This document shows, piece by piece, positions 1-12,494 of a DNA stretch of 64,000 bases. Below the pieces are notes generated by a model, which ran no database searches, was not told the DNA's origin, and was given only the letters and a program-made list of their open reading frames with translations. The first letter of the stretch is position 1; the number at the start of each line of letters is the position of its first letter. The position numbers were made by a program, and so were the translations under genes. The stretch covers positions 2,480,001-2,544,000 of the forward strand of contig JAHREC010000049.1 in NCBI GenBank assembly GCA_020081605.1, written 5' to 3'. Origin of the DNA: Albifimbria verrucaria (taxonomy: Eukaryota > Ascomycota > Sordariomycetes > Hypocreales > Stachybotryaceae).

Positions 1-2401
1 GTACCAGCGCAGCTAACAGCATTACGTGCCACATCGAGGTACCGAGACTTTAGGTGGGCCTAGCGACCAGGGCCGCTTTGGGCGGCGTCGTGGCCAATCT
101 CGGCCAACACCTCAACCAGGAAAGCCCCACGGGCCCTGTACCCAGTACACGGCCCAGTTAAGGGGCTGCAGACACGAATACAAGCTTCGCTGGTGGACGG
201 ATCAGACGGCATCGACCCCTCGGTGGACTTTTGCTGCTGATCTGACAAGGGTGGTTGCAATTTTACAAGTTCACAACATGCTTTATCGCTATGGCAGAAA
301 CGGCGTGAGTCAGAAGCAATGAGCAAGTCGGTCTGTTGGTTTGGGAAACGTCAGTCTGTCTCGTCTTGCTTCCGCAAATAAAACAATGTGATTGACTCAT
401 CACCAAAGCATCGATGTTTCGAGTTCATCATACCCCAGCGTCTTCAACAACTGGCCCTGGCAGGCATTTTCTTCGAAGGCTGACGGCTGCAGAGCCTCTT
501 GCCACACGTGGCCCTTTTGGGTAACATTTACATAGTATTTAAACATTTATCGTTCTCACCTGCAAATAACCGTAAAGGAAACGAAAAAAGAAGAAAAAAT
601 GGTTCCACTGTAAATAACCCCTTGTCCAAAACCAACCATGTTCCAAAGCCATGCTGCTGCAACCTCGCATCTCGTCCCCGGCTGCCGGTCGCACGGAGTC
701 AGCCGTGTCTTGGGTCGGATATGCGGTGGTCCCTGATCTGAGACTTGGTTTCGCACAGATAGAGGCTCTGCCCTACGAACCGTCTTGCTAGTGCGGGCCC
801 GAAGTCCTGCGGAATGTTTTACTTGATGGTGGAGTGGATGGATCCGCCTCGCTCAAGCGAATACCGTAATTCCGCTCGAGTCCGAAGTCCGTTCACTAAA
901 CGGGTGGGGGTTTATTGGATACTGTTGGCCGGAGCCGAAGCGCGGGCCATGTATTCTTTATTAAGGGTAAGCCCATTAACACCATAGCTTATGTGCGCTG
1001 TGCTAGAGGAAACCGTTAATGTTACACCAGAGGAGAAGAAGCAAGGAAAGAGAAGAGAGAGAAAAAGAAGAAGAAGATAACCCCAATGAGGTCTTTGTTG
1101 AGAGGCGGAAGTTTACGTCCTATTATTCTGCACTGGTTACCCGACTTGGCTGACCAACAGTTTACCGAGGAGTTTGCTCCTCTAGCATATCAACGTTAGA
1201 TGCTTCCTATATACTATATACTTCCGGTACGGCCCGATGTAAGCTGTGATGCAACGTCCGCCATAGTCAGTGCCTTTTCTATCGACAGATATGGATGCCT
1301 GGAAACCCCCAGGTATGCAACGGGATCACATCAGAGCCGGATTACGAACTCCGTGCTGAGGCGATGACCTATGATACCTGGGTGCCGAACAGACGTGTTT
1401 TTTTATGCACTTTGACAAATGATTATCCTGTTGCCTGTCTGACCACAGGTTGGGAATGCCTGCCTGGCTCCCCGGCATGGGGTTAATCCTCCTAGGGAGA
1501 TCCATAAAGCTTGTTCTTGCGTATGCTTACATCCCCGTTCCTTACCCTTGGCTGTCGACTCGACCAGGCATTCCGCGAGATCCGTGGAGATGCCGGCTCG
1601 TTTTATTTGCCTACATCTCATGGGAGGCAATGTGGATGACATGTAGAAGCCCGCTGCTATATTTGCTTCGCATCCTTGTTAGAATACGACTTCGGCTGTT
1701 TGGTGGCGTCCCAACTTGGCTCAGCATGTGTCTGGATATTACATTGCACATTTCGCTGTGTTCGATGTATGGCTGTTATACGAACAGTTGACGTCAGCTG
1801 TTTCAACCCCCATGGGTAGGGCCTTACAGCGGTAGTGACCTGTCGCTCAGCTGAGTGTTGCGATCATTGCTCCCTATTATTCTGCTCGACTCACACACGT
1901 TTGTCACTTCTTACATAATCGCTATATTATGGACCTACCCGAAGTATGATAGAACAAAAGGAATCCGAGTGGTACTATCGACTGCAATGTTGTATCGAAT
2001 GAGATTGAGGATGACATTCACTTTAGGAGAAAAAGTAGCTCCAGAATTTGTATTTGGTCCAGGGTAGGCCAACATCAAACAGCTGACGTAGGGTGACTTT
2101 AGTCACAACGCCACTGCACAACACAACAGGGTTGAATGATCCCCTCTAACCAATCACATGTCTAGGCATCCAAACTTGCCATCCATAGCTCCCTTTACCT
2201 TTCTAGGAGATCTTGAATTTGGCCACAAACGGGACACATTTGAGGACATCGTGTCCTCAGTCTTGAGCTTTGCATTCCTTTCAAGAGTCGAGTCGCTCCC
2301 CGAAACCGTACGTGTAAACAGCGAGCGAACCACCCACAGACCTCACATCACAACCAACGCCAGCCGTCGTGCGCGCCGCGGCGCAAACACCCATACCGAC
2401 C
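1..2401. other. Intergenic DNA with no gene seen
   Basis: No ORF here resembles a known protein and none has convincing intron structure. The DNA holds a purine-rich tract around 1031-1078 (GAAGAA/GAGA type). The right end is the upstream region of the SARAF-like gene and carries a CCAAT box at 2150-2154. Nothing suggests RNA genes or transposon ends. Confidence 0.6.
2150..2154 (+). promoter_or_regulatory. CCAAT box upstream of SARAF-like gene
   Basis: A CCAAT pentamer lies about 250 bp before the chosen ATG at 2402. CCAAT boxes are bound by the HAP/CBF complex in fungi. The placement fits a core-promoter role, but a single pentamer is weak evidence. Confidence 0.3.
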
Positions 2402-3299
2402 ATGCTCCCCAAATCATAGCCCTCGCACTGGCTCTGCCATCTCTCGTCGTTGCGGCCCGGCCGAAGAATGCTATACTTCTTTCCCAAGTTCAATCCATAA
2501 CCCTCCGCGGCAAGGGCGCCAAGACGGCGCATCGCCGCGTTTCTGCCATACCTCAGCTCAAATGTATCTCACCGAAAGCCATCTGCAACTTGTACGAGAT
2601 AGATGTTATGCGCTGTGTAAATCAAGGCTCTTCGTACGGTGGCGAGGATATCGAATGGAGCTGTTCTGCGTCTCTCCCCGAGGAGCTTAAGCTCGGCAGT
2701 ACAGACGTCATATGTGAAGGCTACTCTTCCCTGATGACCCTTACGTCCTCAAGGGCAGCTGTGGTGTCGAGTACAGGCTGGCCCTCACAAGCAAAGGCGA
2801 ACAAAGATATCCCGATATTGCGAAGGGCTCGTGGTTCGGTGAGAACCAGGGCTCTACGGATTGGTCTGGCTACTTGTTTGCCATTATTTTCATTGGCGTT
2901 CTTTTGTGGATTCTCTTCTCTGCATATTCTGCTCGCAACGGTCAAACACATCTAGGAGGAAGAGGTGGACCATATGGCGGAGGTGGAGGCGGCGGCGGTG
3001 GAGGAGGAGGAGGAGGATGGAACCCAGGTTGGGGTCCCGGTGATGATCCCTCCGCCCTATCCTGGAACGAAGCCTTATCAACCCCAACAACGCGGGTGGT
3101 CCCTGGATTCTGGAGTGGTCTTGCTGGTGGTGCTGCGGCTGGATATATGGCCGCGAATCGGAATCGCAATAGTGGACATCAACGTGACAGTGGAAGTGGT
3201 TGGAGGTCAGGGTCGTCTTACCAGACCACTTCGTCACCATCATCTGGCAGTTCATCACGTCACGAGAGCACAGGCTTTGGGTCGACACGGCGTAGGTAA
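2402..3299 (+). CDS. SARAF-like (TMEM66 family) ER membrane protein, two frameshifts
   Basis: Store-operated calcium entry-associated regulatory factor family; in animals SARAF is an ER membrane protein that dampens store-operated calcium entry. About 299 aa in one exon. A signal peptide (residues 1-20) is followed by a Cys-rich lumenal domain with the family landmarks VMRCVNQG-type and PDDPYVLKGSCG, a membrane segment at about 157-176 (FAIIFIGVLLWILF), a run of 14 glycines, then a GW/Ser-rich cytosolic tail. The start at 2402 is chosen because it gives the signal peptide directly before the conserved domain. One base is missing near 2405-2414 and another near 2724-2730, so no single ORF spans the gene. 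Its role in fungi is little known; the calcium function is inferred from the family. Confidence 0.85.
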
Positions 3300-3715
3300 T
3301 TATTTTCACACTTCGACAAGAAGTTCTGACGCATACATGTCTCAATTCATGTCGATACATCCGGCTACTTAGATGGCTTTCGACTGATATCCAACTCCTA
3401 CAACCACCAGTACTCTCCGGTCGCTGCAATGCACCACTGTGCCATCCTATACGTACACGTAGGGGCGAGACGTCACACAACCCCTCTCATAGTAGTACAC
3501 GGGTGTAATGTCCAATCGATGTAGCCCTCGAACTTATCAGGGCCTTCTCGGCACTCCACCCTTCGACATCGGCGATGAAGGTGTCCCCGATGCTCTTGCG
3601 GTGATCATCATGATAACCCCTCCTCGCTGATCTTGAGCGCAGCAAAAGCCAGTCAGCTGTGGTAAAAATCCACCTACAAGGCTCGTCTGCCGACACAAAA
3701 TAGTCTCATAGAACC
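3300..3715. other. Convergent 3' intergenic region
   Basis: This holds the 3' ends of the SARAF-like gene and BRE1, which point at each other. No further gene seen. Confidence 0.6.
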
Positions 3716-6323
3716 TCAGTGATGCACAGGCATCACATCCATCTTGTCAAACGCGCGGGAGCAGGTTGGGCATTTGCGCATACGATTGCTGATTCGATCG
3801 TCGACGCATTTGTTGCAGAACAGGTGACCGCAAGTCTTCAAAGCTGTGTTTTTGAAGTTGTTGCGGCAGATGGTACACAAAGCAAATGTCTATACCAGGT
3901 TAGCCTTGCTGCTATACTTCTCCCCATACAATGAATAAACTTACTCGAAGCATTTCCTCCTCCTCCGAAGAGTTGCTTAATGCCTTGTGCTTCCAATTAT
4001 CACGATCTTTCTGCATGTGCTCAATCCGCACCTTGAGCTTCTCCACTTCGGCTTCCTGCGTTGTGTTACGCTCCTCACTACAGCAGATGCGGAGTCCTTT
4101 GACTTGACCAAATTGGTGAGATCGGCGACTTGCTTGTTGAGGGATTCCACTCGGCGTACGGCTTCCTGACTAGTTGCCTCCATCTTCTTGTTCTCGGCTA
4201 CCAGTGACGCATTCGCCTGCTTCAAATCCGCAAGTTGCTTTTCTAGATTGCCGAGCAAGGTGCGACTCTGTGTTTCGAGGTCCTTCAACTGGGCAATAAT
4301 CTCAGCGCTCTTGCTATTCTGGTGTCGCAGAGCCCTGATCTCGTTATTCCTGGTGTCGGCGTCCTTTCGCGCAGCAAAATATTTCTGGTCCGCTTTGCTC
4401 TTCTCCGCGATGAGAACTGCCATCTTATCCTCCAATGCAGCGAAATCCATCACCTTCTTCTGAGCAAGGTCCTTCATTTTCTTGTAAGCCTTCTCTATGG
4501 ATGGTAGCTCCTGGTTGATGGATCGAAAATCCTGCTCAAGCTTCCTGTATTTTTGGCGCAGCTCATCATGTGAAATATCTTGCGAATCATCCGAATCCGT
4601 CATTGCGTGATCGTCCGCAGGCTTAAGGCGCGTAATTTCAGACTCAAGAGCCGAGATACGATCGTCCTTTGCACCGACCAACTCCTTCATGTGCTCCAAA
4701 GCTGTCCTCTCCTGCTCCATGGTCGCTTTCCGTTGGGTATTCTCAGCCAAGATTTCATCGCGTGCCGAACGAACTCGCGTCAGGTCGGTGTCTCTGGAGA
4801 CAATGTCCGCCTCTAGCTCTTGTATATTCTGGTTCGCGTCCGACTCTAGTTGTGTCCTGAAAGCTGTCCGCTCCGCCTGTAATTTTTCCGCCTCTTCACG
4901 TAATTGCCGGTTCGTGGCCTCCAGATTATTGATTCGTTTGATGAGATCTTCATTCTGGGCCTTGAATTGTTTGAAAACATCGGTTCGGACAAAATCTTCG
5001 TCGGTCAAAGCCTCTCGACGCGCCTTCAACGAAGAGTTCTCGTCCTGCAACGTTTTGATTTCTGCGAGGATATTGTCTAGTTGCTCCTTTTGCTTGGTCG
5101 CAGCGGCGGCTGTTTCTTCATACTTCAACAGAAGCTCGCTAGAGTTGCCATTGGTCTCTGGAGCGTCGGCGCCCGCTTCGCCAGAGGAGCCAGAGGTTTT
5201 CGTCGCATTAGCGAAGGCTTGTTGTTCTAGCTTTTGAACCTGTGAACTTTTGGCACGATCCAGTTTCTTCTCCGCTTTGAAATATCTGAGAGTGGCAGCG
5301 TTGAGCTGTTCCGAAAGTTGTTCTTTCTCAACGCTCAGTCGATCAAGTTTGAGAAGGTATTCCTTTTGCGAAGCAAGAAGACCAGTTATTTTCGATTCCA
5401 GGACCGCAGCATCAGGTGATAGCTTTCCCGCTGAGCGGCCAAGCGGTTCAGTAAAGCCTCTGCTCTCGCTTTGATTGTTTTGCCCTTATCCTGTAAATGT
5501 TTCTGGAAGTCGTGTAAATCCTTGAAACTGACGCCACTAAGATATGGCGGCTCTGGACCCCGTATTAGCAAACGTCTAGGAAGAATCGCGACATGGACAT
5601 ACCAGAAGTGCTCGAATCCATCTTTACTGTCGACTCGGCCAATAATTCCAACTCCTCAAGTATCTGATCCTGGTCAGCTTCCACCTTTATCAGCTCAACA
5701 TGTTTTGTATGCTCACCTGGCGCCACCAGGCATCAATAATTCGTAAATGATCATCGTGATGCACCGATCGTTTATGCAACTCTTCTAATCGCGACTCCGC
5801 TGTTTGCGCTTTGCGACTATACTCCTGCATCTGTCGATATATGGCACCCTTTGTATATGCCTGAATACCCTCGAGTCAGCTCCTTATTCTCTTCGAATCA
5901 AGGTCGAAAGATTGTGTGTACGGGTGTGAATTATTTGGGCGAAGCGTGAAACATAAAGATGCATAGGCAAGCGAATATCCGAAGAAGCCGTTGGCTGCAG
6001 TCGCAGCGCAACTAGCATCATCACTGGCTTGGTGAGCACTAATGTCCAGCTACGACATCCATCGAGGCTGCATGCGACAAATGCATATGAAGGTCTCAAG
6101 GACGGGGCAGTGTACAAGTGGGTTCGACGTGTTACGCGCCCAGGTTCGCGAGGGGATGGGATGAGGAGCAGGAGGAGGCATGGTGTGACACTTACGTCGA
6201 TCCAGGTCTCTTCCTTCATCTCGAGAGCGTCATCCTTGACTTTGGATCCATTAACGGCAACTCTCTTACTCGGGGAGCCAGATCATCGGTGCTGCCGATG
6301 GCAGGCCTCTTCCTGTCCTCCAT
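3716..6323 (-). CDS. BRE1: BRE1, E3 ubiquitin ligase for histone H2B
   Basis: Nuclear E3 ligase that with the E2 Rad6 monoubiquitinates histone H2B, a prerequisite for H3K4 and H3K79 methylation. Exons on the minus strand: 6323-6196, 5860-5717, 5663-5603, 5552-3945, 3889-3716; about 705 aa, the family length. The body is coiled coil. The last exon encodes a C3HC4 RING ([22 protein letters not shown]) ending in VMPVHH. The start is the conserved MEDRKR. The first intron is long (335 nt). Deletions break the frame near 6271-6275 (GGGG on the plus strand), 5410-5416 and 4058-4082; the last changes frame just before the linker to the RING, so a naive translation loses the catalytic domain. It shares a 500-bp divergent promoter with BDP1. 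Confidence 0.95.
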
Positions 6324-6823
6324 CTTTGCGAGCGTGGATGGACGAGGAGAGTCAGAGGGGTCGTTGCTACAGGCATCAGAAAGCGCGTGCATCAAGCGCG
6401 CTGTTGCAGCGAGTATTGGAGTTAGAGCAAGGTAGATGAAGCGAGAAGGCTCTGAAGCCAAGTCTCGATCGAAATCAGGTCGTGTCGGCGGTCATTAAGG
6501 GTGTGGGAGGAGGTGGTGAGGAGGATGCGTGAAGCCAGGAGTTGAAATTTCGTAGTTGAGTCGCAAACCAAGAGCCATTGTTGTAGCCTCGAAGTGGCTT
6601 AGTCTGGAGCTAAACCATATGTGGCTAAGCTCTATCGTTGTGCATATCGGCTAAACTTCGCTCGTGTCGCGATGTCACTCACCAGGCTGCTTCTGATAGT
6701 TCCCGCTTTCTTTTTTTTCTGAACCTACTTGAATATTTGCTAGTACATCTGTTGTTGCGCCGCAATACCACGATGAACGATTGATCATTGTTACTTATAC
6801 TTGGAAAAGTTCAGATATCTACC
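6324..6823. promoter_or_regulatory. Shared divergent promoter of BRE1 and BDP1
   Basis: 500 bp separate the two start codons, which point away from each other, so both promoters and 5' UTRs must lie here. I see a pyrimidine run near 6709-6720 but no clear TATA box. Confidence 0.6.
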
Positions 6824-8511
6824 ATGAGTTCCATGTTCAAAAGAAAGGAGGCTTGGCCTTCAAGCCGAAGATTCCTTCCGCCAGGCCTCGCGCCCCCGCC
6901 CCCGCAGCGCCGACGACCAAGCCTGTTGACGATCCAGTCACCGTTGACTCTTCGTTGAATGAGTCGGCCCAGCAAGCAAGGGAGAGGTCGGAGACAGCCG
7001 AGGCGATCGCTAACGTAGAGAGCGCGTCACAAACACCCGACACCCATTCCGTTGAACCCCAAATCGAGTTGTAACGCCTGCTGCAAGCGACCCTGCCATC
7101 GCTGATAAGGCGCCTTCACAACAGCCGTCGCAGCCACCACCGGCCAGGCTAAGTCATGTAGAAAAGAAAGCACAACGACTCAGCATCACGTTGCTGTCGA
7201 TCCAAATCTCGCAGAAGTATCGACAGGGCCAAAACCACTACCACCATCAATCAAGCCGTTCCTACTACTGAGCCCGTCACACTCTTGGCAACTGCCAATA
7301 CACAGATCACAGAATCTGCACCACATGAGAATACAACGCAAGCACCACCTGAACAAGTCGAGCGAACCCTCCCAGGGCTAGGAACCGAGCCTATGCCGAC
7401 GCCCCTCCTTCAGGCAAGACTGCACCTGCGACGAAACCAAGAGCGAAACGACAGGCATCTGCTCCAGCAGGCTCCGGTGATGCTACTGATACTGCCAAGC
7501 CGAAAAAACGGCAGAGGAAGGCCGTGACGGAGAATGGGGACACACCACAACCTCGACCTCGGCAGCGAAGGAACAACTCCGATAACCCTGTCAAAGCAGG
7601 AGGGCCCGCTCCCTTACTCCCGAAGATGCTGAGAACCAAGTTGTTGATCTGCAAAAACTCAAGATGTCGGATCTCACCAAGGATCTACACATAGGAAAGA
7701 AGTTCAGTCGACATGACGAACTCCGGGAACGAGAGAGACAGGCCAAATTAAAGTCCAAGCTTGGCAGAGATAGTGCTCCGCCTGAAATAGAGGGTTCAAA
7801 TAGCACGGATGATATTCGGGCCAAAAGTGGTACGCCTACCAATACAACAGAGTCAGGAGCGGCTCCAGCAGCAGGACCGCAGTTCCGTATTGTCGATGGT
7901 CAGATTATCGTTGATCAAAGCTCGCTTGTTATGGACAGGCATGCTCGTGCTGCTGCAGCCCGCGCTGGTGAAGATATTGAGACGATCGAGGAAAACGATT
8001 TCACTCGCTTGATCACCAGCAGCTCCTTCATGAACACTTCCAAACTGAGGGGCCCTAATATCTGGACCGATGAAGAGACGGAGCTTTTCTATCGTGCGCT
8101 TCGGATGTTTGGCACGGATTTCGAAATTATATCCAAAATGTTTCCTCACAAGCAACGCCGACATATCAAGCTCAAGTTCAATCGAGAGGAGCGGCATTGC
8201 CCACGGCGTATTGATGCTGCGCTTGTTGGACAGAAGACGATTAGGATGGACATTGATGAGTACAAGGCCGCCACCGGCAGCGAGTTTGAGGCTGTCGAAG
8301 ATATCGAAGCAGAGCAGCGCAAGATTGCCGAGGACTTCGAAGCCGAACGCAAGCGCGTTGCGGATGAACAGGAGGAAATGATGCGCAAGAAGCGCGAGGA
8401 GCTGTTCGCAGACGACGACGAAGCGACCAGCAAGAAAAAGAAAGGCAAGAAGAAGGGAAGCAAGCGGTCTCTTATGGGCTCAACGGCGAGCCCATCTACA
8501 CGGAGGCCTAG
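6824..8511 (+). CDS. BDP1: BDP1 (TFIIIB B'' subunit), heavily frameshifted
   Basis: Subunit of TFIIIB, which with TBP and Brf1 recruits RNA polymerase III to tRNA and 5S genes. The protein starts MSSMFKKK, continues through a low-complexity Pro/Ala/Thr-rich region, and carries a Myb-like SANT domain (PNIWTDEETELFYRALRMFG; FPHKQRRHIKLKFNREER) at about residues 416-466, followed by a charged Lys/Glu-rich tail ending GEPIYTEA. I see no intron. Seven one-base deletions interrupt it: about 6838-6846, 7056-7071, 7180-7190, 7255-7262, 7385-7410, 7595-7610 and 8450-8460. Allowing for them gives 564 aa and a divisible reading length. The first and last shifts hide the real start and the real stop. Identification rests on the SANT block. 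Confidence 0.88.
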
Positions 8512-9189
8512 GCAGGAACTTAGGATTACGAATGCAACGTAGGAAGAAGGGGGAATATCAACCGTCTACAAATACGGATATGCGGCGCAACAGGAATTAC
8601 GGATTGGGGACTATTCTTTTTGGCATGATACCCTATAAGATAAAACTCTTATATTTAGCGCCAGGTGGGACATGGGATTTTGCTGGAAAACTGGCAAACT
8701 ATTGGTTTGAGATATGCAAGATAGATCACCGGCTGCATCTTTCACAAATGCTTGCACTTGCCGCAATACACATTATGTATATCAAAGACTTGTGCTTAAG
8801 ACACGTAAGCAAGCACTCTAGCGAGGACCACTGAAGTCCCCATTGGATGTCTCTGAATCTCTGTCAATTAAAGACTAATCTCCTTCGCCTTTCAGTCTTG
8901 TCGCCGGTACGGATCCCCAAAGGTATCCCGAAGACGCGCTACATCCCAAGACTCAAATCATCACTGGCAAGGTTTCGCGCAGATCAACCCGGGAAAAGAA
9001 TCTTGACGTCTGAGAAGAAAAAAGGGACATCTCCTACTCCTAGACTGAATCATCCAGTTGCCTTATGTAACTTGGGGCGCTCATAAGTGATGTTCTTTGC
9101 GCCCCTCTCAAATCACTGCCACCTTAATTGTTACCATTCATAATCGTAAGGGAGACGCCTGCACCGATTGCATTCATCAATTAAGCGTC
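8512..9189. other. Convergent 3' intergenic region
   Basis: The 678 bp between the 3' ends of BDP1 and RAD23 hold no ORF with recognisable similarity; presumably 3' UTRs and terminators. Confidence 0.55.
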
Positions 9190-10846
9190 TCATTGGTTCG
9201 CAGGAGAGTCGTCGTCCTCGGGTTGATCGAAGAGGAAGTTGGCAGCGAGCTCCTCGTTCTTGTCGCAAGCGAAGTAAGCCTGGATGGCCTGATCACGGTC
9301 AAAGCCGAGGCGACATAACTATCGAAAGAATCAAGTCAGTAACTATACGGCTTTCTAGCCAGGAACATGGGATGAACATACACGCTCGATGGCATCCCGT
9401 TCTTCCTCCGTGACGGAGATGGCCTGAGCGCCAGGGGCAGAGGTACGTCATCGTCGGCGTCTTCGCCGAGCAGTGCAAGGAACTGGTCAGGGTTGGAAGC
9501 AATTAGCTGAGCGAGCTGTGGGTTTCCAGCACCCAGCTGCTGGAGAATGGGCTCGAGCATCTGGGGCTGCTGCTGGACAACCTGACGCAGCTGCTGAAAT
9601 TGGGGTTGTGTCGAAGGAAGTCGAGGTTACCCGAGTCACCAGCACCCTGGCTGGCGGCAGCAGCAGCGGCGGCGGCGGCGGCAGGATTGCTGCCTCCACC
9701 ACTGCTTCGACCGGTGCCTCCGTGTTGCGCGGCGAGATCGAACAGGTTCACATTGCCGTCGTCATCACCACCCTGGGTAGGTGCGGAGCCCTGCTGAGGA
9801 ACGGGTGTGGCAGCGGCAGCAGCTTGGCGCTGCTGCTGCTCTTGTTGAATGTTATCGGGATGCCCTGCCAACAGAGGTCAGTAGGTCGACAGGAATATAT
9901 AGATTGGGCAGAGACCAACGTTCAAGAGGTATTCGACGGCACGGTCCGGGTTGTTAAAAGCGGCACGCATGGCGGCTTCGATCTGGCTCCTCTCGAAACC
10001 CATCGCCTCCATGTTGGCGATAGCTTCAGCACGCTCTGCGCCCATGGCGAGACCGGCCGAGTCACCACCACGAGCACCGGCCGATACATCTGCGCTACGT
10101 TGAGGAGTGGGAGTGGCGGGGAGCTGCCTGGCTTGAGGTAGACTGAGAGGGTGCCGCGGGAACGGCAGGAGTGCTGGCAACGGGCTGAGCTGGAGTCGCG
10201 GGAGGAGCAGCAGACGCAGACTCGGCGGCCGGAGCTGGGGCAGCTGGCTTCTCTTTGGGCTGGTGGATATGTCAGCGACAGAGCTTCGAATGTAAGCGGA
10301 GGAGGTCTAGGCAAAGCAAGAGCATACCTTGTTCACCATGCAGACTACGAAGCCCTTCTCCTCAATGTTATACGAGGCGACAGTCTCCTCATCCTTCAGA
10401 ATCTTGCCTAGACGCAGTCGATCAGCCATGTTGGGCAAGCACCGAGTATTGGAAGGCCGAGCGAACCTGAGTAGATGAGCTTCTGGTGCTTAGCATCCCA
10501 GCCCTTCTCGGCAGAAATCTTCTCCTTGACGGAGGAGATCTATACATGTCCTTGTCAGCAAGGGAGTTTCGGGTTCGCAGACAGGAGAGTGCTCGGGTGG
10601 CGGCGGCGGGGAGCGACGCAGGTTGCTGGACAGCAGGCGGAACGTACAAGGTCTGTGGGTTCGACATCGAGAGTGAACTTTTGTTGCTTGAGATCCTGGA
10701 AGGCAAGTTAGACAGAGAGCCCAATAAGGCACGAGAGGAGATGCTGGTGGTGGAAGAACAAGGCGTTCGTTGCTGGCTGGGCTTGGGCCAAGCTGGCTGG
10801 CCACCTAGGCGGGGAGCTCGTGACGTACTCTGAAAGTGACCTTCAT
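9190..10846 (-). CDS. RAD23: RAD23, nucleotide excision repair / proteasome shuttle factor
   Basis: Rad23 binds Rad4/XPC at DNA lesions and carries ubiquitinated proteins to the proteasome. Seven exons on the minus strand: 10846-10829, 10695-10648, 10539-10467, 10407-10328, 10259-9920, 9864-9382, 9318-9190; about 391 aa. Domain order is typical: N-terminal ubiquitin-like domain (about 1-75), Ala/Pro linker, UBA1 (about 150-187, [19 protein letters not shown]), an 11-Ala run, XPC-binding block ([20 protein letters not shown]), and UBA2 at the C terminus ([19 protein letters not shown]). The first exon is only 18 nt. Deletions fall near 10118-10121 (two bases from a C run), 9857-9859, 9602-9605 and 9432-9438. 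The intron at 9865-9919 has a weak GTTGGT donor. Confidence 0.95.
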
Positions 10847-12494
10847 GGTGGGCAAAATCCGCAGCGAAGCGGCGGGGTGGAGGAGAGGAAGAATGAAATG
10901 AAGATTATTTTTTTGTACGGTCTGCGGGGAGAGTGGTTGGTAGGGGTGAAGATGATGCGAGGGCACGTCTTGTGGGATCGCAAGAAAGAGGCAAGGTGAG
11001 GTAAGGTAAGGTAAGGTAGGTGGTGGATGCGATTTTTCGGGCGAGGTGACGAGGGTCGGCTGCTTGCCTAGACTTTTGACGTCGATGGCAGCTGTTGATT
11101 GTGCTACGGGACAGTGGAAGGGCAAAAATTCCGCCTAGCTACCTGGGCCTAGGTAGACTAGACGTCCCGACGAATAATCAACAAAATATCTAAAAACAAA
11201 CGATTAAGTACATAAGAAGTTTAGACAAATAAATTAAGCAGATCATAAATGCTTCTCAAGTTTTTCTTTTGATAAGCCCCTTCTTGCTACGAAGCTTTTG
11301 CCCTCTGACTCTAGGTACCTGGTTTGTACCTTAGGCGCTTGCTTTCTGTCAGTGTCAGGGTCTGTGTCTGTGTCTGCCTCGACCTGCGCAGCAAAAGGTG
11401 GGGTTGTTTTTTTTGTTATGGTCGTGGGACAGTGGACAAATTCGCCCGCCACCTTGCAGGTAGAGTAGCCCTTGGCTCAAGGCAACAGGAAGTGCGTACC
11501 CAAGGTACAGGTACATGGAGAACCCTTACTGTTTCCCCGCACCCTCGTCGTTCCATAACAAGAGCTTTTCAGGTCCTGTTGCCATGCACATGCCATGCCT
11601 ATGCTCATCCATGCCTATGTCCATGCCTCGCATTGCCTTTGCCTTGCCATGGCAGCAAGTCCGATGACAACTAATCTCAGGCTGTACTGCTTCCTCCTTC
11701 TCATCGGACTTTAAACTACATAGGTATCTAAATAAGGTGCTGAGTTAATGCCAATTCGTACCGTTGCACCGGCTTCACAAGGGCTAATCAGGCACCAACT
11801 TGATTCTGCCGTTGCTACACCACGGCGTGCGGATCGTGACTTCATTCATATGGCTGCCTACAGAAATCTCCAACCTCTTCTCTACCTACCTATTTCGTAC
11901 ATCACATAAGGAAGCAGCCATCATCAGAAGCAACCTGTCCTTAGATTGGCAATGATTGTCCTTCCAACCTTCCTCTGCTTAGACTGCGAAGACAAAAGGT
12001 CGAATCATCTTGATTCACGTGCAGCATCAGGAACAGAAGTTGTTTAACTGATTTTTTTCTTTTAATTCATGTCTCTTCAGTACATGATATCCTGGCATGG
12101 GGTCATTGCCACGGCTTCATCGCCGCCTCCTCACAACAGTCATCTTCATCTTCCTCCTTTTCCCTTCCCTCATCGATCTGAACGCCATCCGAGCAGTCGC
12201 AGCGAGCTCAGCCTCTCGCAAGAGTAGAGGAGAGACAAACTGCATTAATCCATGCTCGTAGAAAGAAATCAAATGGTATCACCGCCCGAAACCAAGTCGC
12301 CTCCCCCAAGATCTAGTATATCCGACTCATTGTCTTCCATGATAATGGTCATTGATGATGCCAACCCTCGTCCAAAACCGTAGTCGCCAATCCTATCTAG
12401 AAAAAAACCCTCCATTTACACGTTTAATATTGACTTAAGAAAAGAAACATAGGGAATCGTAATATCGTCAAAGTCGGTGCTTCATCAGAGACAA
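10847..12494. other. Intergenic: RAD23 promoter and 3' flank of membrane-protein gene
   Basis: No gene seen. Contains a GGTAA/GGTAAG pentamer repeat (10994-11020), one copy of the AGGTACCT palindrome (11313-11320) and several TAGGTA/CCTACC elements between 11150 and 11890. Confidence 0.55.
10994..11020. repeat. (GGTAA)n short tandem repeat
   Basis: About five pentamer units of GGTAA/GGTGA type lie upstream of RAD23. Simple repeat, no function claimed. Confidence 0.7.
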
